64,000 nt of DNA from contig DATMGN010000031.1 of assembly GCA_035555435.1 (NCBI GenBank), positions 79,328 to 143,327 of the forward strand, read 5' to 3'. This DNA is from 73-13 sp035555435 (GTDB taxonomy: Bacteria > Actinomycetota > Actinomycetes > Actinomycetales > Microbacteriaceae). Position numbers and translations under genes: made by a program. Of the stretch, positions 44,337 through 54,328 are shown piece after piece. The notes under the pieces are model-generated. The model saw only the letters and a list, made by a program, of their open reading frames with translations, had not been told where the DNA came from and ran no database searches. The stretch's first letter is position 1, and every line of letters starts with the position of its first letter.

Positions 44337-44776
44337 GGATACTCCTCTGCGGGCTGCTCAGGCCCACCTATCGTATCTCCGGCCGGCTGCGCCTCCCGCC
44401 CAGCGGCGTGGCGGCGCCCCCGCCGACGCGGCCAGGCGATGACGATGATGGCGGCGATCGGGGCGGCGATGATCCACGCCCAGCCGATTGCGTCGTCGCG
44501 GACGATGACGCTGCCGCCCGGCCCCGTGAAGGACAGGATGAGGATCGCGCCGATGAAACCGAGGGCGCCGCCGATGGCGGGCCAGCGGGTGTCCCACAGC
44601 AGTCGCATGGCGATGAGGAACGCGACCGCCGAGGCGATGCCGAGGACGATGCCGTAGGGCACGGGCATGCCGAAGAGGTCGAAGGTCGCCCGGTGCGCGA
44701 CGGTGAACAGCACCCCGATCGCTGCCGCGCAGGCGGCGGACAGCACTGCCGCGAGGGCGGTCATGAGGAGGCGCAC
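44333..44776 (-). CDS. Four-helix membrane protein upstream of ferredoxin
   Basis: A 147-residue protein with four hydrophobic segments (about residues 6-29, 42-60, 68-88 and 103-121) and a polar tail. Proteins of this layout (DUF6113-like) often precede fdxA in actinobacteria; the family name is tentative. The GTG at 44776 follows a TACGCT box (44783-44788, minus) by 6 nt. Its GTGA overlap ties translation to fdxA. Function unknown. Confidence 0.65.
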   Translation of the reverse strand: MRLLMTALAAVLSAACAAAIGVLFTVAHRATFDLFGMPVPYGIVLGIASAVAFLIAMRLLWDTRWPAIGGALGFIGAILILSFTGPGGSVIVRDDAIGWAWIIAAPIAAIIVIAWPRRRGRRHAAGREAQPAGDTIGGPEQPAEEYP

Positions 44777-44866
44777 CCCTCCAGCGTAGGCAAACCCGGC
44801 TGCGCCGCCGCAGTGAGACACTGTTCGCATGAACGCCCGGGTGTTCGGCGGGGTGTCGTCTGCGGC

Positions 44867-44977
44867 GTGCGCGTCGAGGAGATCGAGGATCCCCTCATGC
44901 AGCGGATCCGCTACCTCGACAAGCTCGTCGACGAGCTCGCGAAGGGCCGCCCGATGGAGAAGGTCCTCCGCGCCTGA
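44867..44977 (+). CDS. Small ORF ending EELAKGRPMEKVLRA-like helix (36 residues)
   Basis: The frame reads VRVEEIEDPLMQRIRYL, then DKLVDELAKGRPMEKVLRA, a charged helical peptide. Either GTG 44867 or ATG 44897 could start it, and no good ribosome site is visible. An ATG at 44829 in another frame follows a GACACT box at a 6-nt gap, so the gene may have been shifted by one frame. It lies between the fdxA operon and typA. Function unknown. Confidence 0.4.
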   Translation: MRVEEIEDPLMQRIRYLDKLVDELAKGRPMEKVLRA

Positions 44978-44981
44978 GCCC

Positions 44982-46886
<1,905 letters not shown>

Positions 46887-46974
46887 GAGAAACCTTCGGC
46901 TATGCGAAAAAGGGACGGTCTACTCTAGCGGCACGCGTTGGCCGGTGCTTTCGCGTGCCGGGACTGGGGTCTGG

Positions 46975-47091
46975 GGTCTCGATACGCGCTGCGCGCTACT
47001 CGACCCCCGGGCGGGAGTGCCCCGGGGGCGAGTAGGCGGCACAGTCGGCGTACGCGGGTCGAGTAGCCGGCGCAGCCGGCGTATCGAGACC
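46975..47091 (+). repeat. 117-bp compound palindromic repeat, copy A
   Basis: The outer ends GGTCTCGATACGC and GCGTATCGAGACC are inverted. Inside are GCTACTCGACCC and GGGTCGAGTAGC arms around a CCCCGGGC...GCCCCGGGG hairpin and a GGCGTACGC stretch. The GGTCTCGATACGC/TCGAGTAGC pattern is known from repeats of Microbacteriaceae genomes. Copy B at 47460-47576 has the same length. Confidence 0.85.
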
Positions 47092-47161
47092 TCGAAACCC
47101 CGGACGCAACGGCCTGTGGATTACTCCAGCGCACATTCGCGCCGCGCGCCAGGATGACCAG

Positions 47162-47442
47162 ATGCCCTACATGTATCTCCTGCGCTGCAGCGACGGCACC
47201 ACGTATGTCGGGAGCACGTGGGACCTCGAGCGCCGACTCGGCGAGCATCAGCTCGGCCTCGGCGGTGCCTACACCTCGAAGCGACTACCCGTCGAGCTCG
47301 CTTATTGCGAGGAGTTCGAGCGGTGGATGAGGCCTGGGGCCGGGAGAAGCAGGTCCAGAACTGGTCGCGCGCTAAACGCGAGGCGCTGATCGCCGGGGAT
47401 CTCGCAGCCTTGCGTGCGGCGGGGAAGAAGCGATTCGGGTGA
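47162..47442 (+). pseudogene. Frameshifted GIY-YIG nuclease (UPF0213-like)
   Basis: The first frame reads MPYMYLLRCSDGTTYVGSTW, the GIY-YIG core, and continues to CEEFER near 47325. From there the homologous sequence continues in the other frame as VDEAWGREKQVQNWSRAKREAL and ends AAGKKRFG at 47442. One base appears missing near 47325, so the protein is split. The joined product would be about 93 residues, the normal length. Either a true pseudogene, a sequencing error or a shifted-translation gene. It is flanked on both sides by 117-bp repeats. Confidence 0.75.
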
Positions 47443-47459
47443 GGGGTGTTGGGGTGCGG

Positions 47460-47576
47460 GGTCTCGAGACGCGCTGCGCGCTACTCGACCCCCGGACAGG
47501 AGTGCCCCGGGGTCGAGTAGCCGGCGCAGCCGGCGTACGCGGGTCGAGTAGCCGGCGCAGCCAGCGTATCGAGACC
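47460..47576 (+). repeat. 117-bp compound palindromic repeat, copy B, with tandem tail
   Basis: Same structure as copy A. It continues into CTCGAGACC units repeated at 47576-47600 before the FAD monooxygenase stop. Confidence 0.85.
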
Positions 47577-47615
47577 TCGAGACCTCGAGACCTCCAGACC
47601 CCTTGACCCCAACGA

Positions 47616-48797
47616 TCAGCGAGAGGGCGCGGGCTCAGGCGGGGTGAGGGAGTCGGCGTCGTGCGAGTTGAGCCAGGCGTAGAACGACGCCGAGCGGCGG
47701 ATCGCCTCGTCGCGGTCCTCGAAGCGGTTGCGCTCGACCATGTCGAACAGGTTCCCGAACTCGCGGGAGGCGCGCTGGACGGTCGACGCGCGCTCGTAGC
47801 GCAGCCCCTCGTACAGGGCGAGCGCCGCGGGCACACCCGCCGCATCGGCCCCCTCCAGCGCGGCGGCGAGGGCGAACGCATCCTCAATCGTCTGGTTCGC
47901 GCCCTGGCCGAGGTGCGGCAGCATCGCGTGCGCCGCGTCGCCGAGCAGTGCGACTCGCCCATCGGTCCACGTGGGCAGCTGAGCCCGATCGAAGAGCCCC
48001 CAGAGGAACGTGTCCTGCACGCGATCGATGAGGTCCCCGACGACGGGATCCCAGCCGGCAAACTCGTTCGCGAGCTCGCGGGGGTCGCCCGGGACGCTCC
48101 ACGAATCGCGTTCTCCCCCGAGCGCCGGCACGACCGCGACGATGTTGAGCAGCCGGTCCGCGCGGATCGGGTAGACGAGGATGTGCCGGCCGGGGCCGAT
48201 CCAGATCTTCGACGCGCCCCACGCCCACATGTCGTCCGAGGTCACGGGGACGAGCGCGCGATAGGCGGCCTGGCCGCTGGACACGGGCGCCGCCTCCTCG
48301 ACGATGTGGGGCCGCACCGCCGAGTGGATGCCGTCGGCACCGATGACCGCGTCGGCGCGGAAGCTGGCGCCGTTCGCGAAGACGAGCTCGACCCCGTCGC
48401 CGTCCTGACTCAGACCCGTGAGCCGGTGACCGGTGTGGATCACCGCATCCGGCACGACCGAACGCAGTACCTCGAGCAGGTCCGCCCGATGCACCCCGTA
48501 GACGCGCATCCGGCCGTCGACACCGGGCGAGCGGATCGTCGCGATGTAGGAGCCGTCCTCGCGCAACTGGTAGTAGCCGTTGTCGAGCGCCGAGCTCGTC
48601 GCCTCGAGCCGGTCGATGACGCCGAGCTGCTCGAGGAGGCGCCAGCCGTTCGCGGCGAGCGCGACCCCCGCGCCGACCTCGCCGAGCGCGGCCGCCTGCT
48701 CGAAGACCTCGACCTCCACGCCCCGTCGGCGCAGTGCCGCCGCCGTGCTGAGTCCGCCGATGCCGGCACCGACGACGGCGACGCTGATTCCGCTCAC
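47616..48797 (-). CDS. FAD-dependent aromatic monooxygenase
   Basis: A 393-residue class A flavoprotein hydroxylase of the salicylate / 3-hydroxybenzoate 6-hydroxylase type. The N-terminal GAGIGGLSTAAALRRRG motif binds FAD; the DG motif is VIGADGIHSAVR; the second FAD motif is VALLGDAAHAMLPHLGQGAN. Acts on an aromatic acid using NAD(P)H and O2 (family inference). It stands alone between the repeat copy B and the transporter operon, so the substrate cannot be inferred from context. Confidence 0.85.
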   Translation of the reverse strand: MSGISVAVVGAGIGGLSTAAALRRRGVEVEVFEQAAALGEVGAGVALAANGWRLLEQLGVIDRLEATSSALDNGYYQLREDGSYIATIRSPGVDGRMRVYGVHRADLLEVLRSVVPDAVIHTGHRLTGLSQDGDGVELVFANGASFRADAVIGADGIHSAVRPHIVEEAAPVSSGQAAYRALVPVTSDDMWAWGASKIWIGPGRHILVYPIRADRLLNIVAVVPALGGERDSWSVPGDPRELANEFAGWDPVVGDLIDRVQDTFLWGLFDRAQLPTWTDGRVALLGDAAHAMLPHLGQGANQTIEDAFALAAALEGADAAGVPAALALYEGLRYERASTVQRASREFGNLFDMVERNRFEDRDEAIRRSASFYAWLNSHDADSLTPPEPAPSR

Positions 48798-48838
48798 GCT
48801 GCTCCCTTGCTCCGCGTGGGAGTCAGGCTACATGGGCG

Positions 48839-50605
48839 TCAGATCAGGCCGGCGCCCGGGATGGCGGCGAGCAGCGAGCGCGTGTACTGCGTTTCGGGCT
48901 CGGCGAACACCTGGTCGACGCTCGCCGCCTCGACGACCTTGCCGCGCTCCATGACGACGACGTTGTCCGCGATGAGGCGGACGACGGCGAGGTCGTGCGT
49001 GATGAAGAGATACGTGAGGTCGAGCTCGCGCTGCAGCTGCGCGAGGAGGTCGAGCACCTGCGCCTGGACGAGCACGTCGAGCGCGGACACGGCCTCGTCG
49101 AGGACGACGATGTCGGGCTTGAGCGCGAGGGCGCGGGCGATGGCGACGCGCTGACGCTGACCGCCGGACAGCTCATTGGGATAGCGCGAGAGCACGGTCT
49201 TCGGCAGGGCGACCTGGTCGAGGACCTCCAGCACGCGCGCCTTGCGCGATGCCGCGTCGCCGATCTTGTGCACGCGCAGCGGCTCGCCGACGGTGTTGCC
49301 GATGTTGTGCAGCGGGTCGAGGGAGCCGTAGGGATCCTGGAAGACCGGCTGCATGCGGCGGCGGAGCGCGAGGAGGTCGGCGCCCTTGCGGTGCGCAATG
49401 TCGTCGCCCTCGACGAGGATCCGTCCCTGAGTGACGTCCTCGAGCCGCAGCAGCAGCTTGGCGGCGGTCGACTTGCCGGAGCCGGATTCGCCGACGAGGG
49501 CGGTCGTCGTGCCCTTCGCGACGGAGAACGAGATGTCGTCGACGGCCGTGAACGGGATGGACCGCGGTCCGCCGGTGCGGATCTTGAAGACCTTCGAGAC
49601 GCTTTGGAACTCGATGACGGGGGTCTCGGGGGCGGGGGTCTCGATACGCGCCTCTGGCGCTACTCGACCCGCGGCAGAGCCCTGGGAGCCGACATCGCCC
49701 GCGGCAGGGCCCTGGGGGTCGACATCGCCCGCGGCAGGGCGCTGGGAGTCGACATCGCCCGCGGCAGGGCCCTGGGAGCCCGCGCCGCCCGCGAGGCGGG
49801 TGGAGGACAGGCTCGGCGCCGCCGCGATGAGCCGCTTCGTGTACGGGTGCTGCGGGTCGCGCAGCACCTCGAGCGACGGGCCGGACTCGACGATACGCCC
49901 GCGGTGCATGACGATCAGGTTCTCCGCCCGCTCGGCAGCGAGACCGAGGTCGTGCGTGATGAAGATGACGGCGGTGCCGCGCTCGGTCGTGAGCGAGTCG
50001 AGGTGGTCGAGCACGCGCTTCTGGACCGTGACGTCGAGCGCCGAGGTCGGCTCGTCCGCGATGAGCAGCTGCGGGTCGGCGGACAGCCCGATGCCGATGA
50101 GCACGCGCTGACGCATGCCGCCGGAGAACTCGTGCGGGAACTGGCGCAGGCGGCGGTCGGCGTCGGCGAGGCCGGCCTCCCGGAGCACCTCGATCGTGCG
50201 CTTCTTGACCGCTTGCCGCCCCTTGGCGAGACCGTTCGCCTTGATCGTCTCGCCGACCTGGAAGCCGATGGTCCACACCGGGTTGAGCGAGTTCATCGGG
50301 TCCTGCGGGACCATGCCGACCTTGCGGCCGCGGAAGCGCTCCATCTCGGCGCGCCGCAGCGTCGTCAGCTCGACGCCCTCGAACTCGATCGATCCACCGG
50401 TGATCCGTCCGCTGCCGGGCAGCAGCCGGTTGATCGCGAGCGCGGTCGTCGACTTGCCGGAGCCGGACTCGCCGACGATCGCGACGGTCTCGCCCGGGTA
50501 GACGTCGAAGGAGACGCCGCGGACGGCGGGTACGAAGCCTTCGACGGTCTTGAACGCGACCTCGAGGTTCTTGACCGAGAGGAGGGGCTTCATCTCGTCG
50601 TTCAT
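48839..50605 (-). CDS. Fused dual-ATPase of a peptide-type ABC importer, with repeat-derived linker
   Basis: A 588-residue fusion of the OppD and OppF types. The first ATPase has GESGSGKST, LSGGM-type signature FSGGMRQRVLIGIGL and LIADEPTSALD; the second has GESGSGKST, ELSGGQRQRVAIARAL and VVLDEAVSALD. The linker (nucleotides 49620-49815) holds a 10-residue unit (SQGPAAGDVD) repeated four times and then PEARIETPAPETP, from an inserted GGTCTCGATACGC-type half repeat at 49637-49670. The ATGA overlap with the next gene couples expression. Energises the permeases at 50602-52480. Confidence 0.88.
   Translation of the reverse strand: MNDEMKPLLSVKNLEVAFKTVEGFVPAVRGVSFDVYPGETVAIVGESGSGKSTTALAINRLLPGSGRITGGSIEFEGVELTTLRRAEMERFRGRKVGMVPQDPMNSLNPVWTIGFQVGETIKANGLAKGRQAVKKRTIEVLREAGLADADRRLRQFPHEFSGGMRQRVLIGIGLSADPQLLIADEPTSALDVTVQKRVLDHLDSLTTERGTAVIFITHDLGLAAERAENLIVMHRGRIVESGPSLEVLRDPQHPYTKRLIAAAPSLSSTRLAGGAGSQGPAAGDVDSQRPAAGDVDPQGPAAGDVGSQGSAAGRVAPEARIETPAPETPVIEFQSVSKVFKIRTGGPRSIPFTAVDDISFSVAKGTTTALVGESGSGKSTAAKLLLRLEDVTQGRILVEGDDIAHRKGADLLALRRRMQPVFQDPYGSLDPLHNIGNTVGEPLRVHKIGDAASRKARVLEVLDQVALPKTVLSRYPNELSGGQRQRVAIARALALKPDIVVLDEAVSALDVLVQAQVLDLLAQLQRELDLTYLFITHDLAVVRLIADNVVVMERGKVVEAASVDQVFAEPETQYTRSLLAAIPGAGLI
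49637..49790 (-). repeat. Half repeat and 30-bp tandem units within the ABC ATPase linker
   Basis: A 34-bp GGTCTCGATACGC...GCTACTCGACCC half unit (49637-49670), with GCGCC/GGCGC hairpin, is followed by about four 30-bp copies of the ccctgggagccgacatcgcc type extending toward 49790. All are in frame in the fusion protein. Confidence 0.75.
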
Positions 50606-51561
50606 CGCTGGGCCCGCGCCTTCGGGTCGAGCGCCTCGCGCACGGTCTCGCCGAGCATGATGAACGCGAGGACGGTGACGGACAACGCGATCGACGGGTA
50701 GATGAGCGTCATCGGGTTGGTGCGCAGCGACTGCTGGGCGTTCGCGATGTCATTGCCCCACGACATGAACAGGTTGTTGGGCAGGCCGACGCCGAGGAAG
50801 GACAGTGTCGCCTCTGCCGTGATCGCCGCCGCGAGGCCGACCGTCGAGATGACGATGACCGGCGCGATGGAGTTCGGCAGCACGTGGGCGAACATGGTGC
50901 GCAGCTTGGAGAGTCCGAGCGCCTCCGACGCCATGACGTAGTCGAACTGCTTGACGCGCAACACCTCGGATCTGAGGATGCGCGCCGTCGCGGGCCAACT
51001 GAAGAATCCGATCGCGAGCGAGATGATGAGGATGTTCCGCTCCTTGAGGAACATCGACATGATGACGACCGCCGCGAGGATGTAGGGAATCGCGAAGAAG
51101 ATGTCGCCGATGCGCATGAGGAACGAGTCGAGCCAGCCGCCGAAGTAGCCGGCGAAGGCGCCGAGCACGATCCCCATGACCGCGACGATGAGCGTCACGA
51201 TGACACCGACGGAGAGCGAGGTGCTCGTGCCGTGGACGATGCGGGAGAAGACGTCGCAGCCCTGCTTCGTGAACCCGAGCGGGTGGCCGGGCTCTGGGCC
51301 GCCGTCCGAGTTGGCGAGGAAGCACTGGTCGTTTGGCGGGACCGTGGTGAAGACGGTCGGGAACAGGGCGACGAAGATGATGAACAGGATGACGACGGCG
51401 GAGACCCAGAACATCCAGCGGCTGCGCAGGTCGCGCCAGGCGTCGAGCCAGAGGTTTGACTTGCGGTCGCTGACCCGCACCGCGTCGACGGCACCGAGGC
51501 CGCCCTCGTCAACTTCGGCGACGTAGCGGGGGGCCTTGCGGACGGGATTACTTCTTGACAT
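50602..51561 (-). CDS. Peptide-type ABC transporter permease, OppC-like
   Basis: A 319-residue permease with an N-terminal cytoplasmic tail, a first helix (MFWVSAVVILFIIFVALFP), a large external loop (NDQCFLANSDGGPEPGHPLGFTKQGCDVFSRI) and a five-helix core with the EAA loop around YVMASEALGLSKLRTMFAHVLPN. The overlap with the upstream OppB-like gene (14 bp) and the ATGA to the ATPase mark one operon. Forms the membrane channel with the OppB-like partner. Confidence 0.88.
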   Translation of the reverse strand: MSRSNPVRKAPRYVAEVDEGGLGAVDAVRVSDRKSNLWLDAWRDLRSRWMFWVSAVVILFIIFVALFPTVFTTVPPNDQCFLANSDGGPEPGHPLGFTKQGCDVFSRIVHGTSTSLSVGVIVTLIVAVMGIVLGAFAGYFGGWLDSFLMRIGDIFFAIPYILAAVVIMSMFLKERNILIISLAIGFFSWPATARILRSEVLRVKQFDYVMASEALGLSKLRTMFAHVLPNSIAPVIVISTVGLAAAITAEATLSFLGVGLPNNLFMSWGNDIANAQQSLRTNPMTLIYPSIALSVTVLAFIMLGETVREALDPKARAQR

Positions 51562-52480
51562 AGCGGATCCTCGGGTCGAGCACCCCGTAGAGGAGGTCGA
51601 TGAGCAGGTTCACGAAGACGTAGACGATGACGAGGATCGTGACGATCGAGACGATCTCAGGCATGTCGTGGCGGTTGATCGCCTTGAAGAGCTCGTTGCC
51701 GACGCCGGGGACGTTGAAGATCGCCTCGGTCACCGTCGCGCCGACGATGAGGATGCCGAAGTCGGCGGCGAGGTTGGTCGTGACGGGGATCATCGAGTTC
51801 CGCAGGATGTGGACGGGGATGACCCGGCGGCGCGAGAGCCCCTTGCCGTAGGCCATCCGGACGAAGTCCATCTGGTTCGTCTCGATGACCGAGCCGCGGG
51901 TCAGGCGCACGACGTACGCCATGTTGAGCGCGGCGAGCACGATCGCCGGGAGTATCAGGTCCTGCCATGGCGCGCCTTGGCCGACCGTGGGTCTCACCCA
52001 GCCGAGCTCGATACCGAAGAACCACTGGGCGACGAACGCGAGCACGAAGACGGGGACGGAGATGAGGACGAGTGTGATGAGCAGCGCGGCGTGATCGAAG
52101 ATGCCGCCCTTGCGCAGACCCGAGATGAGGCCCGCGAGCACGCCGATGACAAGCTGGATGACGACGGCGAGCAGCGCGAGTCGCAGCGTCGTCGGGAACG
52201 TGCGGGCGAGGATTTCGTTGACCGACTGGCCCGCGTAGGTCGTGCCGAGGTTGCCCTGGAGAATGTCACCCAGGTAGAGGAAGTATCGGGTGAAGAAGTC
52301 CTGGTCGAGGTGGAACTTCGCCTCGAGCGCGGCGATCTGCGCCTCGCTCGGGGTGCGATCGCCGAACATCCGGAGGATCGGGTTGCCCGGCATCGCGAAC
52401 ACCATCGAGAAGATGATGAAGGTCGAGCCGAAGAACACAGGGATCCCCTGGAGGATCCTTCGGACGATGTACCAAGTCAT
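51548..52480 (-). CDS. Peptide-type ABC transporter permease, OppB-like
   Basis: A 310-residue permease. The first helix and FFGSTFIIFSMVFAMPGNP are typical of OppB/DppB, LGTTYAGQSVNEILARTFPTT follows, and the EAA-loop stretch is FVRMAYGKGLSRRRVIPVHILRNSM. Five or six membrane segments are visible. It stands between the binding protein and OppC-like genes. Confidence 0.88.
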   Translation of the reverse strand: MTWYIVRRILQGIPVFFGSTFIIFSMVFAMPGNPILRMFGDRTPSEAQIAALEAKFHLDQDFFTRYFLYLGDILQGNLGTTYAGQSVNEILARTFPTTLRLALLAVVIQLVIGVLAGLISGLRKGGIFDHAALLITLVLISVPVFVLAFVAQWFFGIELGWVRPTVGQGAPWQDLILPAIVLAALNMAYVVRLTRGSVIETNQMDFVRMAYGKGLSRRRVIPVHILRNSMIPVTTNLAADFGILIVGATVTEAIFNVPGVGNELFKAINRHDMPEIVSIVTILVIVYVFVNLLIDLLYGVLDPRIRYVKK

Positions 52481-52567
52481 GGGGATGCGGTGGATTCTGC
52501 TTCGGTGAGCCGGACATGATCCGTGGGGCGACGCCGCTGCGCCGCCCCACGGTTCATGCGTCGAATG

Positions 52568-54193
52568 CTACTTCGTGACCGCGTGCAGGATCGGCCAGCT
52601 GTCCCAGCCGAACTCGACGTTGTCGACCAGCGACGAGAAGCCGGCGGTCGTCGCGCCGTACCACAGCGGGATAGCGGGCAGGTCGCGGAACAGCAGTGCC
52701 TGCGCCGCGTTGAACGCCGCCACCTGCTCCTCGAGCGTCGCCGAGGTGACGCCCTCCTGGAACAGCGCGTCGAACTCGGGGTTCGAGTAGTCCGCGTCGT
52801 TCGAGCCGGCCCCGGTCACGTACAGCGCGCCGAGGATGTTGGACTGCGACGGGAAGTCGAACTGCCAACCGGTACGGAACGCGGACTGGATCGTGCGGTC
52901 GTTGACCTCCGTGCGAAGGCCCGCGAAGTCCGGGTACGGGAGACCCGACGCGTCGATGCCGAGCACGTTCTTGATCGAGTTCGCGGTCGCGTCGACCCAC
53001 GCCTGGTGGCTCGAGTCGGCGTTGTACGCGATCTGGAAGCTGCCCGACCACGGCGAGATGGCATCCGCCTGGGCCCACAGCTCGACGGCGAGCTCCGGGT
53101 CGAACTCGAGGACGTCAGAGCCCTCGATCGACGCGGGGTCGAAGCCGGCGATGACCGGGGAGGTGAAGTCCTCGGCCGGGGTGCGGGTGCCCTCGAAGAT
53201 CACGTCGGTGATCTCCTCGCGGTTGATCGCGTGCGAGATCGCGGCGCGACGCAGCGTGCCCTCCTCGTCGTACGCGAAGTGCGGCAGCGAGGGGTTGATC
53301 GTGAACGACTGGAACACGGCGTTGCCCTGGTAGACCGCGCGGTCACCGAGGTCGGCCTGGAACGTCGCGAGCGCGCTCTGCGGCACGTTCTGGATGATGT
53401 CCAGGTTGTCCGAGAGCAGGTCCGCGTACTGCGCGTCCTCGCTCGCGTAGACGATGAAGTCGACGCCGGAGTTCTGCGGGGTGCGCGGGCCGGTGTACGA
53501 CTCGTTGGGCACGACCGAGAGCTTGGTGCCGGGGACCCAGCCGCCATCCGCGATCTTGTAGGGACCGTTGCCGATCGGGTTGGCGCCGAACGCCTCCTCG
53601 TCGGCGTAGAACGCCTCGGGGAGCGGGAAGAACACCGTGTAGCCGAGCGCGAGCGGGAAGTCCGCCATCGGGCGCGTCAGCTCCGCGGTGAACGTCAGCT
53701 CGTCGACGACCTCGAGCGCGAGGGTGTCCTCGCCGCCGTCATAGGTGCCGCCCTCGAACGGGACCGCGTCGATGAACCACCACTGGTTGAGCAGCTCCGG
53801 GTCGGAGGCGCCCCACTGCCAGGCCTTGACGAACGACTCGGCGGTCACCGGGGTGCCGTCCGAGAACGTCTGGCCCGGCTTGACCTTGATGGTCCAGGTC
53901 TGGAAGTCGTCGGATTCGATCGACTCCGCGGCGTCGAGCGCCCAAGCGCCGTCCGCTTCGTAGTAGACCAGGCCGGCGAAGATGTTGTTGAGGACCAGAC
54001 CACCGTTGACTTCGTTGGTGTTGGCCGGGACCAGCGGGTTCTCCGGCTCGCTCCAGTTGACGGTGACGGCGGCGCCGGATGCGACCGGGCCGTCGGTCGG
54101 GCCTGCGGACCCGCTGCTCGCGCAACCGGTCAGCGCGAGGACCGCTGCGGAGACGCCCGCCGCGAGTCCGAGCGCAAGGCTCTTCTTCTTCAC
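52568..54193 (-). CDS. Peptide-type ABC substrate-binding lipoprotein
   Basis: A 541-residue SBP_bac_5 protein, the first gene of the operon. It has a lysine-rich signal peptide with lipobox LTGC near residues 21-24, then NWSEPENPLVPANTNEVNGGLVLNNIFAGLVYYE, FSDGTPVTAESFVKAWQWGA and GNGPYKIADGGWVPG, all characteristic of dipeptide/oligopeptide receptors. It binds peptides or a related compound outside the cell. An AGGAGG-type site is near the ATG (AGGAGGTACACAC), so this gene has a leader. Confidence 0.88.
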   Translation of the reverse strand: MKKKSLALGLAAGVSAAVLALTGCASSGSAGPTDGPVASGAAVTVNWSEPENPLVPANTNEVNGGLVLNNIFAGLVYYEADGAWALDAAESIESDDFQTWTIKVKPGQTFSDGTPVTAESFVKAWQWGASDPELLNQWWFIDAVPFEGGTYDGGEDTLALEVVDELTFTAELTRPMADFPLALGYTVFFPLPEAFYADEEAFGANPIGNGPYKIADGGWVPGTKLSVVPNESYTGPRTPQNSGVDFIVYASEDAQYADLLSDNLDIIQNVPQSALATFQADLGDRAVYQGNAVFQSFTINPSLPHFAYDEEGTLRRAAISHAINREEITDVIFEGTRTPAEDFTSPVIAGFDPASIEGSDVLEFDPELAVELWAQADAISPWSGSFQIAYNADSSHQAWVDATANSIKNVLGIDASGLPYPDFAGLRTEVNDRTIQSAFRTGWQFDFPSQSNILGALYVTGAGSNDADYSNPEFDALFQEGVTSATLEEQVAAFNAAQALLFRDLPAIPLWYGATTAGFSSLVDNVEFGWDSWPILHAVTK

Positions 54194-54286
54194 TGTGTGT
54201 ACCTCCTGTACGAGGGGTTATGAGGTCGCCTTGTAGGCGATCGATCAACGATTCTCGTCGCGTTATCCCTGCGGACACGAATCGAG

Positions 54287-54312
54287 CCCCAAAACGTTAC
54301 CTTCCGGTAACG
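54287..54312 (-). terminator. Rho-independent terminator of the upstream lipoprotein gene
   Basis: On the minus strand CGTTACC, loop GGAA, GGTAACG, then TTTT. Seven-bp perfect stem, GGAA tetraloop and U-tract follow the lipoprotein stop (54329) by 17 nt, and isolate it from the ABC operon. Confidence 0.75.
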
Positions 54313-54328
54313 CCGTTTGTGGACTCCC

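Larger units (their letters stand above)
46975..47576 (+). mobile_element. Candidate element: GIY-YIG gene between two 117-bp direct repeats
   Basis: The 602-bp unit consists of copy A, a GIY-YIG reading frame and copy B in the same orientation. Eight or so differences separate the copies (about 93% identity). No target-site duplication or transposase is evident, so mobility is a hypothesis. Confidence 0.4.
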
